The notes: a model not told the origin generated them from the sequence alone. Shown: positions 8,241 to 18,212, counted from the first letter of the stretch. The stretch is 64,000 nt of DNA from a bacterium (GCA_016716565.1 JADJWC010000001.1:62001-126000), one strand, 5' to 3'. Program-made: numbers and translations.

Positions 8241-8810
8241 TTACAAAGAATCAAGCGATTGTCTTTTAGAAGCACCGATGGTTTTGAAGTGAGATGGAGT
8301 GAGTCCTGTTTCCTTTTTAAACTGGTTTGAAAGATGAGCAACACTGCTGTAACCCAGTTTATAAGCAATTTCCGAAAGAGTCAGCTCGTCGTAGACAAGC
8401 AGCTCTTTTACTTTTTCAATTTTCTGCTGAATGAGGTAATGTTCAATAGTTTTCCCTTCAACGGAAGAGAAAAGGTTGCTCAGGTATGAATAGTCATGAT
8501 TTAAATGTTGAGAGAGATACTTTGAAAAATTTAGTCTTTTATCGGGATATTCATTTTGAACAAGTTCAATTAAAGCTTTCTTGATTTGTTCTATCACTCT
8601 GGATTTGCGATTATCAATTAGCTCGAAACCTTCGGCTGATAACCTGCTGCTCAACTTTTCTTTTAATGATTTATCAATTTGTTTGTTAAGATGGACTTCG
8701 CCAAGCAGAACGGGCTTGTGCGCAAATCCAAGATCACAGAGAATTCTGGTGACAGTCTTTTTGCACCTGTCACATACCATATTTTTTATATATAAAATTT
8801 CCGCTGGCAT
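8241..8810 (-). CDS. AraC-family regulator with N-terminal HMA-like metal-binding domain
   Basis: 189 residues. Residues 1-70 form a ferredoxin-like HMA-type domain with IKNMVCDRCKKTV, so Cys13 and Cys16 make the CxxC metal site. The C-terminal half is an AraC/XylS DNA-binding domain: first HTH around LTLSEIAYKLGYSSVAHLSNQFKKETG, ending in LTPSHFK. This architecture is common in Bacteroidetes beside copper and mercury genes. It lies 94 bp upstream of the His-rich lipoprotein gene on the same strand and probably controls it in response to a soft metal ion. Confidence 0.88.
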   Translation of the reverse strand: MPAEILYIKNMVCDRCKKTVTRILCDLGFAHKPVLLGEVHLNKQIDKSLKEKLSSRLSAEGFELIDNRKSRVIEQIKKALIELVQNEYPDKRLNFSKYLSQHLNHDYSYLSNLFSSVEGKTIEHYLIQQKIEKVKELLVYDELTLSEIAYKLGYSSVAHLSNQFKKETGLTPSHFKTIGASKRQSLDSL

Positions 8811-8999
8811 TACTTTATAAAATTAACATAAAATTTTATCCATTAAAAAAATCGATTAGTAGTTATTAAGTTATACCACAGAACACGCGATATTTCCGCT
8901 TATTTATAATATATGCCAGTATTTTTAATTCTTCCCTAATTTAGCTAAATATCAATTGTTTATTTCTGTACTGTCTTCTATAAATACTTTTTCAATGAA

Positions 9000-10052
9000 A
9001 TGTTTGTTACCAGGAATTACAAATTATCCAACGTGTTAATCTATACAGTAATCGGAACTATAGCCGGAACTGTTATAGGTTTTCTGTTGCATTACATCGA
9101 CAAGCTCGATATTCCGGGACCAACTCTCAGAGGACTTTTCATCGGATTTTTAGTTGGAACAACGATCGGAATTTGTGAAGAGTTTTTGTTCCTCGACAGA
9201 TTTAGAAGAAAGTCGTATTTCTTTCTTCTTCTGTTCAGAACGATAGTTTATTCTGCTGTGATTGCTTTCCATGAACTTCTGATAAATTCGGCGAGTAATT
9301 TTTTAACACTTAACTTATCAATGAGTCAATCTATACACACCGCTATTTACAGAGAAAATTTTCCCCGCGATCTTTTAATTATTGGTATTATTTCTGTTAT
9401 TTCTATTGCTGTTCTGCAGATAAGAAGGCTGCATAGACCGGGAGATTTAATAAAATATGTTACCGGCAGGTATCATTTACCGGAAGAAGTAAACAAAATT
9501 TTTCTCTTTATTGATCTGAAATCTTCAACTGCAATTGCTGAAAAGCTTGGTAACACAAAATACAGCTCTTTTCTTATAGATTATTTTCACGATATGACCG
9601 GTGCGATCCTGATGTCAAAAGCCGAAATATATCAATACATTGGTGATGAAATAATTTTAACGTGGTCTTATAAGCAGGGAGTTAAATACGCCCGATGCAT
9701 TAACTGTTTTTTTGATATTCTGACTGCTATTGAATGGAATAAAGATCACTACTTAAAAAAGTACGGAGTTCATCCTGAGTTTAAAGCAGCTTTGCACGCC
9801 GGAAATGTTTCTGTGACATGGATAGGGACAATTAAAAAAGAAATTGTTTACCATGGTGATGTTTTGAATACGACTGCAAGAATTCAAGAGGAGTGCAATA
9901 AGTACAGTCAGAAGTTTTTAATCAGCGAATACATGCTTCAAAACGTTGAGATTCCGGAATATCTTCGATCTGAGTTTGTCGCGGAATTACAGTTGAAGGG
10001 AAAAGAGAAAAAAGTTAAAATATTTGGATTAAAAAGTATCGCTGAAGTTTAA
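9000..10052 (+). CDS. Membrane-anchored class III adenylate/guanylate cyclase
   Basis: 350 residues. The N-terminal half has four to five hydrophobic segments (about residues 10-150). The C-terminal cyclase domain starts near residue 158. Both metal-binding aspartates are present: LFIDLKSST and YIGDEI. The transition-state pair appears in VLNTTARIQEE (Asn and Arg), so the enzyme should be active. No HAMP linker is seen; the membrane domain joins the catalytic domain by a short basic stretch (RRLHRPGDLIKYVTGRY). An ATG five bases earlier is out of frame. It probably makes cAMP in response to an unknown envelope signal and leads a cluster of closely spaced genes. Confidence 0.87.
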   Translation: MFVTRNYKLSNVLIYTVIGTIAGTVIGFLLHYIDKLDIPGPTLRGLFIGFLVGTTIGICEEFLFLDRFRRKSYFFLLLFRTIVYSAVIAFHELLINSASNFLTLNLSMSQSIHTAIYRENFPRDLLIIGIISVISIAVLQIRRLHRPGDLIKYVTGRYHLPEEVNKIFLFIDLKSSTAIAEKLGNTKYSSFLIDYFHDMTGAILMSKAEIYQYIGDEIILTWSYKQGVKYARCINCFFDILTAIEWNKDHYLKKYGVHPEFKAALHAGNVSVTWIGTIKKEIVYHGDVLNTTARIQEECNKYSQKFLISEYMLQNVEIPEYLRSEFVAELQLKGKEKKVKIFGLKSIAEV

Positions 10053-10069
10053 CCGGACATTATAATTAA

Positions 10070-10321
10070 ATGATTAAGTGGATAGTGAGCCTGTTTGTAT
10101 TTTTATTTTCATTGGCTGTAATCGGAGTTGCCGGATTTTTTTTCACAATATTTTTAATTGGTCCCCACTCAGATATACTACCCGATGATGTTCATATTCC
10201 CGTTGGACTTTTTCTTTTAACATTGATCATCGGAATCCCATTGTTGCTTTGGATGAAATCATTTAATTATTTAAAACGAAAAGAACAAAAAATTATTCAG
10301 AAAAAAGAATTCGGAAATTAA
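10070..10321 (+). CDS. Small two-helix membrane protein
   Basis: 83 residues with two transmembrane helices (about 5-29 and 44-62) and a strongly basic, Lys/Glu-rich cytoplasmic tail. No recognised family. It follows the cyclase gene by 17 bp and precedes the next gene by 2 bp, so it is part of that transcript. Confidence 0.72.
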   Translation: MIKWIVSLFVFLFSLAVIGVAGFFFTIFLIGPHSDILPDDVHIPVGLFLLTLIIGIPLLLWMKSFNYLKRKEQKIIQKKEFGN

Positions 10322-10323
10322 AA

Positions 10324-10611
10324 ATGAAAATCATTGCATTGGAAAAGGAAATGAGTACAGCCAGACCAATCGATTTCAGGAGAAACGCAAAAGCTGAAGC
10401 GAAAGCTCTCTGGCAGCTTTATCAAAATGGAATTGTCCGTGAATTTTATTTCCGCAAAGAAAAGAAATCGGCAGTGCTGGTACTGGAAGCAAAAAATAAA
10501 GTGGAAGCTAAAAAAGTTTTAAGTAAGCTCCCGTATGTAGGTAAGAAACTCATCGAGTTCGAGTTAATTCCGCTCAGACCTTACCCAGGATTTCAAAGGT
10601 TGTTTAAATAA
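10324..10611 (+). CDS. YciI/muconolactone-isomerase-like small protein
   Basis: 95 residues with a ferredoxin-like (dimeric alpha/beta barrel) pattern: strand MKIIALE, helix AEAKALWQLYQNG, strand IVREFYFRKEKKSAVLVLEA, helix KVEAKKVLSKLP, strand LIEFELIPLRPY, ending in a PGF motif. It resembles the muconolactone-isomerase/YciI-like superfamily, many members of which are small enzymes or binding proteins of unknown substrate. It lies 2 bp after the membrane protein gene and 8 bp before the PEP mutase-like gene. Confidence 0.72.
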   Translation: MKIIALEKEMSTARPIDFRRNAKAEAKALWQLYQNGIVREFYFRKEKKSAVLVLEAKNKVEAKKVLSKLPYVGKKLIEFELIPLRPYPGFQRLFK

Positions 10612-10619
10612 AATTATTT

Positions 10620-11467
10620 ATGAACATCGAACTACAAAAACGGAAGGCTGAACTTTTTTTATCACTTCACAATAGTAACAAAATACTTTTGCTGCCGAAT
10701 ATATGGGATCCTATTGGTGCAAGAATTTTACAATCTAAAGGATTTCCCGCTGTTGCAACTGCAAGTGCAGCAATCTCTGCATCACTTGGTTACAAAGACG
10801 GAGAGAAAATAAAATTCACAACTCACCTGGAAATTATTAAGAGAATTGCTGATAGCGTTGATATTCCGGTTACGGCAGACATCGAATCGGGCTATGCTTC
10901 TGACATTTCGACTTTAAAAGAAAATATCAATCTATTGTTAAATACGGGTGCTGTTGGGATTAATCTTGAAGACAGTATTGGCAAGGAAGGAGTATTGAGA
11001 AATATAAATGAACAAGCTGATAGAATTTTGCAGCTAGAGAAACTGCAGATAGAAGGGGAATTCATCTTGTAATAAATGCAAGGACAGATTGTTTTCTCGG
11101 CAAACAGGAACAATCAAATTCAGAATTAATTGACGAAGCTATCAAGAGATCAAAAAGATATCTCAGTGCTGGGGCTGACTGTTTCTACCCCGTGGGAGTT
11201 CTGGATTTGGAAACCGTAAAAACACTTCGTAAAGAAATTAAACATCCTATTAATATTCTCGGATCAGCTCAATCTGTTCCCCTAAAAACACTACAGGAAA
11301 TCGGAATAAACAGAGTAAGTTTTGGTCCGTTTATTTTCCGATCAATACTCAAGAAGTTCTCTGATATTGTTGACGATGTTTTCAATTTGGGAACTTACGA
11401 TTCTTTTAGTCAGAATACCCTTTCATTTGATGACGTTCAAAAGTTTTTGAAACCAGAAAACGAATAA
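10620..11467 (+). pseudogene. PEP mutase/isocitrate lyase superfamily protein, frameshifted
   Basis: The first frame (10620-11072) gives a normal N-terminal half: LLPNIWDPIGARIL, TADIESGYA and GINLEDSIGK carry the superfamily's metal and substrate residues. It then shifts near 11055, at a GGGG run. The second half continues in another frame from GIHLVINARTD through ILGSAQSVPLKTL to the stop at 11465-11467. Restoring one G rejoins them into about 282 residues, close to the 289 of the intact paralog at 56845. Members cleave or rearrange C-C or C-P bonds of alpha-hydroxy or keto acids; the substrate is unknown. As written, the gene makes only a truncated barrel. Confidence 0.85.
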
Positions 11468-11500
11468 CGAACTTCCCGCATAAACTTAATTTTTATTTTA

Positions 11501-12700
11501 ATGATGAATGCTTCTTTCAGAAATCGTATCGCTGATTTCTTCGGGTTGAATAAAAACATAACCTCGATGATAATTATGGTTGTGCTGATTATGCTCGGAG
11601 AAAAAATGGGCGAACGTTTTCTTCCGCTCTACATACTTGCAATTGGCGGAACAAATCTCGCAGTAGGATTTCTCAATGCGATGGACAATCTTATTAGTGC
11701 ACTTTATTCTTTCCCCGGCGGATTCTTGAGTGATAAAATCGGATATAAGAAAGCACTGATGCTGTTTACTTCAGTCGCAATGCTTGGTTATCTGATAGTA
11801 ATTATTTTTCAATCGTGGGAAGCAGTATTTGCAGGATCTGTACTTTTCATTGCGTGGAGTGCAGTTTCTCTTCCGGCAATCATGAGCCTCATCTCAAAAG
11901 CTGTTCCTTCAAACAGAAGAACAATGGGAGTAACTGTCCATTCGCTTGTAAAAAGAATTCCGATGTCTCTTGGTCCATTACTTGGCGGTACTTTTATTTC
12001 AATTTATGGAACAACGACAGGTATAAGAATTTCTTTTATCACAGCATTTGTGCTTGGAATAGTTGCGCTCTTTGCAATTCATTTTTTAATGGAAGATAAA
12101 GATGTAAAACGAAGCACAAACAGCATTAAGGATCTGGCAGGATTGAAAAGCTTCAGTCCTCCATTGTGGAATTTATTGGTCTCTGATATTCTCATCAGGT
12201 TTGCAGAACAAATTCCATACGCATTTGTAGTTGTCTGGTGTGTAAATATTCTGGGCATCAGTGCTTTTCAGTTTGGTGTATTGACTGTTGTGGAAATGAT
12301 AACAGCAATGCTTGTTTATATTCCTGTAGCTTACTATGCTGACAGATATTACAAAAAACCTTTTATACTAATAACTTTTGTTTTCTTTACAATCTTTCCG
12401 CTGGTAATTTATTTTTCCCAATCCTTTGCATTACTGATTGTTGCCTTTGTAATTCGCGGACTAAAAGAATTCGGTGAGCCGACGAGAAAAGCATTAATTA
12501 TGGATTTGGCTCCCGAAGATGCAAAAGCTGAAACTTTCGGAACATACTACCTGATCCGGGATGTTATTGTTTCAGCTGCAGCCTTGAGCAGTGCTTTTCT
12601 CTGGAATGTTTCGCCTTTCACAAATTTTTTTACAGCATTTGTTTGTGGTCTTATCGGTACAATCTGGTTTGCTATCTGGGGTAAGGATATCAAACCTTAA
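11501..12700 (+). CDS. MFS transporter
   Basis: 399 residues with twelve predicted membrane helices. The major facilitator signature between helices 2 and 3 is visible as GGFLSDKIGYKKAL (consensus GxLaDrxGrkxxl), and its weaker copy follows in the second half (VAYYADRYYKKPF). DLAPEDAKAETFGTYYLIRD is typical of drug-efflux-type MFS proteins. The substrate is not identifiable. It starts 33 bp after the frameshifted PEP mutase-like gene and may be in the same transcript. Confidence 0.85.
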   Translation: MMNASFRNRIADFFGLNKNITSMIIMVVLIMLGEKMGERFLPLYILAIGGTNLAVGFLNAMDNLISALYSFPGGFLSDKIGYKKALMLFTSVAMLGYLIVIIFQSWEAVFAGSVLFIAWSAVSLPAIMSLISKAVPSNRRTMGVTVHSLVKRIPMSLGPLLGGTFISIYGTTTGIRISFITAFVLGIVALFAIHFLMEDKDVKRSTNSIKDLAGLKSFSPPLWNLLVSDILIRFAEQIPYAFVVVWCVNILGISAFQFGVLTVVEMITAMLVYIPVAYYADRYYKKPFILITFVFFTIFPLVIYFSQSFALLIVAFVIRGLKEFGEPTRKALIMDLAPEDAKAETFGTYYLIRDVIVSAAALSSAFLWNVSPFTNFFTAFVCGLIGTIWFAIWGKDIKP

Positions 12701-12720
12701 CACAAGAATTAGTTTGTGTT
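12699..12720 (+). terminator. Possible weak terminator behind the MFS gene
   Basis: A 7-bp stem AACACAA/TTGTGTT with an 8-base loop begins in the stop codon of the MFS gene. It lacks a strong T-tract, so termination is uncertain. Confidence 0.35.
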
Positions 12721-12837
12721 GTCAATCACCAATAGTTGCTGGTTTTTTGTTTTTGAGCTAACTTAAGTGTTAGAAGTACTTCCAACAATTAAAATTTCTT
12801 AATTGTGTTCCTGAACTAAACTATATTTAGTTAATTA

Positions 12838-15800
12838 ATGAAGAAGAAAACTAAGCAGGCTAATAATAAAGCAATTCTTGCCAGACTGAAAAAAGAGCTC
12901 GAGGCAAAAAAACGTGAGCTGAAAATAGAAGCTTCGCTTGATAAAGTCCGTTCGTCTGCATTGGCAATGAAAGAGCCTGCTGATATGATAAAATTATGCA
13001 AGGTTATATCGAGTCAGCTGAGACTTTTTGGAGTGAATAATATCAGGAACATCCAGACTGTTATCCTCAATGAAAGCAAAAATACATATCTCAACTACCA
13101 GTATTTTACACAATACAATAAAAGTATAATTGAAGACGCTGAATACGTCAAGCATCCAAAAGCTCACGAGTTAGCCAAAACGATTAAAAAATCGGCGAAT
13201 GCATTTTTCAATCAGAGTTTCCGCGGAAAGTCATTAGATATATTCCGAAAGTACAGAAAAGATGACGAACAATTCCCCGACCCATTATTAGATAAATCAG
13301 CTTCTGTCCATTTCTATTTCTACTCTATTGGGCTGGGAGCCTTAGGCGTTTCAACTTACAACACTCCACTACGCAAAGAAGATCTGGATTTGCTTCGTCG
13401 TTTCCGCAATGTGTTTGAACTGGCTTATAGAAGATTTATAGATATAGAAAATGCAATAGCTCAGGCAAAAGAAGCGAAGATAGAAGCTGCTCTGGAAAGA
13501 GTCCGCTCCAGATCTTTAGCCATGCAAAAAAGTAACGAGCTCCAGGATGTGGTCCACACAGTTTTTGAACAGCTTAAAGAATTGAATGTTGATTTTTATA
13601 CTTCGATTATCATTCTATTTGAAGAAGGTTCAAAGAATGTTGTGTGGTGGCTTGAAAGTAAAGTTTATCAGAATTACCAGAAAATACTGGTCCCATATAC
13701 AGATATTTCATATCTGCAGGATATATATAAATCAAGAGAATCCGGAATTGATTTTTTCTCAAAAACTTACTCCTTCAAAGAAAAAAATAAACTTTTTCGC
13801 CACCTCTTTTCTCGTACAGATTTGAAATTAGTCCCTAAACGACAACAGGAATTTTTATTAGGAACTGATTTTGCAACAATGTCTGTATCGCTTTCTAAAA
13901 ATACGGGCATTCATATTACCAGGTATTCCAAAAAATCATTTTCGGAACAGGAGAATGATATTTTTAAAAAATTTGCGAAGGTTTTTGATCAGGCTTATAC
14001 CCGCTTCCTTGATTTACAAAAAGCCGAATCACAGGCAAGAGAGGTAGAAATAGAATTAGCTTTGGAAAGAGTTCGTGCTAAAACAATGGGAATGCATAAT
14101 AGTGGTGATCTTCACGAAGTAATAAAAGTAGTAATGGAGCAATTACTCGGATTAGGATTAAAATTCAACGTTACCAATTTTGCTAAAATACATCCTGATG
14201 GTAGTTGGGATCTATGGGTTTTTACACCAGACCAACCCTACCCAGCGGAAATTCATGTCCCGTATCTTGATCACCCGATATTCAATCGTGTATTGGAGAA
14301 TATCAGAACTGGAGCTGATTTCTCTGCTGATGTATATGATAAAAAAAAGAAAGATATTTTTTTTCGTCATTTCTTTAAAAATACAACTGCAAGAAATACT
14401 CCTGAAGAAAGAAAGAAGTATGTGTACAATACAAAAGGATTTGCACGGTCGCTCTTTTTAACTAAGAATCTTTGGTTTGCCGTTGTTATTTATGATACTA
14501 CTCCTTTCACAGATGAAGAAAATGAAATACTTAAACGTTTTGCTAGTGTGTTTGAACAAACTTATACACGATTTCTCGATCTGCAGAGAGCTGAAGCGCA
14601 GGCAAGGGAGGCAATGATTGAAATGTGCCTGGAAAGGGTCCGCGCAAGAACAATGGCAATGCATAAAAGCGAAGAACTCTCAGAAACTTCATTCGTGCTT
14701 TTTAAACAGTTGGAAGAACTCGGTGAGGTGGCCGAACAAATGTCAATCGGAATTTTTAATGAGGAAGAAGGTGTGTTTGAATTATACGCTACAATTTACG
14801 GAAGTCAATGGAAGGAAACCGGAAGATTTCCTCTTACTAAGCATCCTGTCCATAAAAAAACATATGAGGCGTGGAAGAATCAGAAAAAGTCATTGATTAT
14901 TGATCTGTCTGGAGAAGAACTTGCTGATTTTAACAAATTTAAAATGGAAAACAGCACCCAATACAAATCTGAAGACGAGCTTCCAAAACATCGCTGGGTA
15001 ATCCATTGCGCTTATTTTTCAAGAGGAGTAATTTTATTTTCCTCTTACAAACCTCGTCCAACCGAAACTATGCAGCTACTTGAACGTTTTGCAGGAGTAT
15101 TTGATCTCACTTACACCAGATTCCTCGATCTTCAAAAAGCAGAAGCGCAGGCTAGAGAAGCACAGATTGAAGCAGCATTAGAAAGAGTAAGAAGCAGAAC
15201 AATGGCTATGCAAAAAAGTGATGAGCTAAAAGAGGTCATTCAGATTGTATATGAACAATTCGTTCAACTGAATATTCATACTGAACATACGGGATTTATT
15301 ATGGATTACAAGACTAGGGATGATTATTATGGCTGGATAGCTGATAAGTTTGGAACCCCTGCACAGGTAACGATTCCTTATTTTGATTGCATCTATTATA
15401 ATCGTTTTAATGAAGCAAAGCAAAATGGAATAGATTTTTTTACCACCACACTTACCCTTGAAGAAAAAAACAGATTTTACGAGGATCTTTTTAAAAATAT
15501 TCCCGGTTTTCCGGAGGAATCAAAAAAAATTATTTTCAGTCACCCCGGTTTTTCTATCTCCACAGTTTTGTTGGAGAATGTTGCCCTGTACATTGAAAAC
15601 TTTACCGGTGTTCAATATTCAGATGAAGAGAATAAAATCTTAATGCGTTTTGGCAAAGTATTCCAGCAAACATATACCCGTTTTCTTGATCTCCAAAAGG
15701 CAGAAGCTCAGGCACGAGAGGCGCAAATTGAAGCAGCTCTTGAAAGAGTAAGAGCAAAAGCAATGGCAATGCACTCAAGCGATGATCTTTCCGATACGAT

Positions 15801-18186
15801 GGGCGTGCTTTTTACTGAATTACCAAAACTCGGTATAAGTTCATTACGCTGTGGAGTTGTTCTTCTATCAAAGAATAATAGTAAGGGAGTATTTTATGCT
15901 GCCGCCACAACTTCTGAAAGTGATTCCTTCACGATGATCGGTTCAGGTGATATGCTAACAGATCATCCGGTATTTAGGAACCAGTATGAATGCTGGCTGA
16001 AAAATGAAAATTATTTTACCACACTAAGAGATGAAGAATTACAATCTTACTACAATGCTCTTTTTGCACGTCTATCAATTCCATATACTCCGCGTGAACA
16101 CAAAGAGCAAACGGAATACGGTTACTATTTTCCATTCTCTGAAGGAATGTTTTACGCCTGGGATGAAAAACCATATTTGCAAGATGAAATTAATATTCTG
16201 AATCGCTTTAAAGCTATAATTGATCTTACTTTCAGAAGATACCTCGACCTTCAAAAAGCAGAAGCACAAGCAAAAGAAGCAAAGATAGAAGCCTCATTGG
16301 AAAGGGTCCGTGCAAGAGCTATGTCAATGCACTCACCTGAAGATTTATCTGAGACAGTCAGCTTAATTTTTAAAGAATTAAAATCATTAAATGTTTTACC
16401 ATGGAGATGTGGCGTCGGAAGAATTGATGAAGAAACAAGAACAACATATCTCACAACAACTTCCATAACAAAGGACGGAGAGATAAAAGAAGTTTCGGGC
16501 AAACTGAAACAGACCGGTCATCCTGTCCTCGATGGAATATTTGAACATTGGAAAATGCAAAAAGAATATTTTCCGGTTCTTCGCGGAGATGAAATCAATA
16601 AATATTATTCAGTTATAAAACCTCAGATTGCTTATCCTGATTATCCTCTTGATGCAGTGCAATACGGACACAACATTCCATTCAAAGAAGGATTTATTTT
16701 TGCATGGACAGAGAATAAGCTGTCTGAAGATGAGCTGCAAATATTCAGACGGTTTAGCTCTGTGCTTAGTCTTACCTACAGACGATACATGGATTTAAAG
16801 GAAGCCGAACTCCGCGCACAGCAATCAATAAAACAGGCTTCACTTGATCGTGTACGTGCAGAAATTGCATCGATGAGAACTTCTGAAGATCTAAACAGAA
16901 TTACACCGGTTATTTGGCGTGAACTTAAAATGCTTGGCGTTCCATTTTTCCGATGCGGGATTTATATCATTGATGAAAAAACTGAATCGGTGCATGTATA
17001 TCTTACAACTCCGGATGGCAAGTCACTTGGCGTTTTAAATATGTCATTCGACTCGAATGAAATTACAAGCAACACTGTAAATCATTGGCGAAATAAACTT
17101 GTATACAAAGAACACTGGAATAAACAGGAGTTTAATAACTGGACCAAATATCTTGTTGAGCAGAATCAAATACCAACCGCTGAATCATACCAGGGCTCAT
17201 CAGAAGCTCCGGAATCTCTTGATCTACATTTTGTACCTTTTGCACAAGGGATGCTTTACGTTGGAGATGTTCAGCCGCTAACCGATGAAAAGCTCGAATT
17301 AGTGAAAACCTTAGCCGAGGCTTTTTCAATTGCCTATGCACGCTATGAAGATTTTAAAAATTTAGAAGAAGCAAAAAATAAAATTGAAACAACATTGAAC
17401 GAACTGAAATCAGCACAAGCACAGCTCATTCATTCGGAAAAAATGGCGTCGCTTGGTGAACTCACCGCTGGAATTGCACACGAAATTAAAAATCCTTTAA
17501 ACTTTGTGAATAATTTTTCTGAGGTCAGCAGGGAACTTCTCGATGAAATGAAAATTGAATTGCAGAATAATAAAATTGAAGATGTTATTGAGCTTGTTGA
17601 AAATTTAAAACAAAATCTGGAAAAGATTAATCATCACGGTAAACGAGCTGACTCTATAGTTAAGGGAATGCTTCTTCATTCAAGGGGAACTTCCGGAGAA
17701 AAGGTGCCAACTAATATCAACGACTTGCTCGATCAATATGTAACTTTGGCTTATCATGGCTTAAGGGCTCAGAACAAAGAATTCAACATCACGATTGAAA
17801 AAGAATATGACCAGTCTCTGGAAAAGATAAATGTTGTCCCACAGGATCTCAGCCGTGTGTTTTTAAATATTGTTAATAATGCCTGTTATGCGGCTAACGA
17901 GAAGAAAAATAGGAGTGAAAATAATTTTTCTCCTACATTAAAAGTGTCAACTAAAAACATTAACGGTAATGTTGAAATAAGAATCCGCGATAATGGCGAT
18001 GGGATTCCGGAAGTGGTAAAAGAACAAATCTTCAAACCATTCTTCACTACAAAACCTACCGGCGAAGGGACCGGTCTTGGCCTTTCAATCAGCTATGATA
18101 TCGTTACTAAAGTTCATGGGGGTGATATTAAAATAGAATCAGAAGAGGGCAAAGGTGCTGAATTTATTATCACGTTGCCAAAATAA
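12838..18186 (+). CDS. Giant cytoplasmic histidine kinase with eight tandem sensory modules
   Basis: 1782 residues with no signal peptide or membrane helix. Eight modules of 182-190 residues start near residues 29, 214, 404, 594, 776, 963, 1149 and 1331. Each opens with a helix like IEAALERVRARTMAMHKSEEL and ends with F..VF...YTRFLDLQKAEAQ. A coiled coil (about 1505-1530) leads to HisKA with GIAHEIKNPLNF (His1548) and HATPase_c with NNACYAAN, DNGDGIPE near 1718 and GTGLGLSI. The modules resemble GAF-like sensors of Bacteroidetes kinases, but a single copy is usual. It probably phosphorylates the receiver-PP2C protein encoded 26 bp downstream. The ligand is unknown. Confidence 0.92.
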   Translation: MKKKTKQANNKAILARLKKELEAKKRELKIEASLDKVRSSALAMKEPADMIKLCKVISSQLRLFGVNNIRNIQTVILNESKNTYLNYQYFTQYNKSIIEDAEYVKHPKAHELAKTIKKSANAFFNQSFRGKSLDIFRKYRKDDEQFPDPLLDKSASVHFYFYSIGLGALGVSTYNTPLRKEDLDLLRRFRNVFELAYRRFIDIENAIAQAKEAKIEAALERVRSRSLAMQKSNELQDVVHTVFEQLKELNVDFYTSIIILFEEGSKNVVWWLESKVYQNYQKILVPYTDISYLQDIYKSRESGIDFFSKTYSFKEKNKLFRHLFSRTDLKLVPKRQQEFLLGTDFATMSVSLSKNTGIHITRYSKKSFSEQENDIFKKFAKVFDQAYTRFLDLQKAESQAREVEIELALERVRAKTMGMHNSGDLHEVIKVVMEQLLGLGLKFNVTNFAKIHPDGSWDLWVFTPDQPYPAEIHVPYLDHPIFNRVLENIRTGADFSADVYDKKKKDIFFRHFFKNTTARNTPEERKKYVYNTKGFARSLFLTKNLWFAVVIYDTTPFTDEENEILKRFASVFEQTYTRFLDLQRAEAQAREAMIEMCLERVRARTMAMHKSEELSETSFVLFKQLEELGEVAEQMSIGIFNEEEGVFELYATIYGSQWKETGRFPLTKHPVHKKTYEAWKNQKKSLIIDLSGEELADFNKFKMENSTQYKSEDELPKHRWVIHCAYFSRGVILFSSYKPRPTETMQLLERFAGVFDLTYTRFLDLQKAEAQAREAQIEAALERVRSRTMAMQKSDELKEVIQIVYEQFVQLNIHTEHTGFIMDYKTRDDYYGWIADKFGTPAQVTIPYFDCIYYNRFNEAKQNGIDFFTTTLTLEEKNRFYEDLFKNIPGFPEESKKIIFSHPGFSISTVLLENVALYIENFTGVQYSDEENKILMRFGKVFQQTYTRFLDLQKAEAQAREAQIEAALERVRAKAMAMHSSDDLSDTMGVLFTELPKLGISSLRCGVVLLSKNNSKGVFYAAATTSESDSFTMIGSGDMLTDHPVFRNQYECWLKNENYFTTLRDEELQSYYNALFARLSIPYTPREHKEQTEYGYYFPFSEGMFYAWDEKPYLQDEINILNRFKAIIDLTFRRYLDLQKAEAQAKEAKIEASLERVRARAMSMHSPEDLSETVSLIFKELKSLNVLPWRCGVGRIDEETRTTYLTTTSITKDGEIKEVSGKLKQTGHPVLDGIFEHWKMQKEYFPVLRGDEINKYYSVIKPQIAYPDYPLDAVQYGHNIPFKEGFIFAWTENKLSEDELQIFRRFSSVLSLTYRRYMDLKEAELRAQQSIKQASLDRVRAEIASMRTSEDLNRITPVIWRELKMLGVPFFRCGIYIIDEKTESVHVYLTTPDGKSLGVLNMSFDSNEITSNTVNHWRNKLVYKEHWNKQEFNNWTKYLVEQNQIPTAESYQGSSEAPESLDLHFVPFAQGMLYVGDVQPLTDEKLELVKTLAEAFSIAYARYEDFKNLEEAKNKIETTLNELKSAQAQLIHSEKMASLGELTAGIAHEIKNPLNFVNNFSEVSRELLDEMKIELQNNKIEDVIELVENLKQNLEKINHHGKRADSIVKGMLLHSRGTSGEKVPTNINDLLDQYVTLAYHGLRAQNKEFNITIEKEYDQSLEKINVVPQDLSRVFLNIVNNACYAANEKKNRSENNFSPTLKVSTKNINGNVEIRIRDNGDGIPEVVKEQIFKPFFTTKPTGEGTGLGLSISYDIVTKVHGGDIKIESEEGKGAEFIITLPK
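12922..17370 (+). repeat. Eight tandem sensory-module repeats within the kinase gene
   Basis: Module starts are near 12922, 13477, 14047, 14617, 15163, 15724, 16282 and 16828, a period of 546-570 bp. The boundary helices are conserved and the cores diverge strongly, so the repeats are old duplications rather than an assembly artefact. Modules 2 to 7 are joined by the same DLQKAEAQAREA-type linker; the first and last are the most divergent. Confidence 0.88.
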
Positions 18187-18212
18187 TTTCCTAACACAGT
18201 GAAAGTTATCAA

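Noticed and set aside
12838..18186. Repeats in the kinase gene as a tandem DNA array or CRISPR
   Set aside because: The period of about 560 bp with diverged cores and open frame is a protein-level duplication, not a CRISPR or microsatellite.
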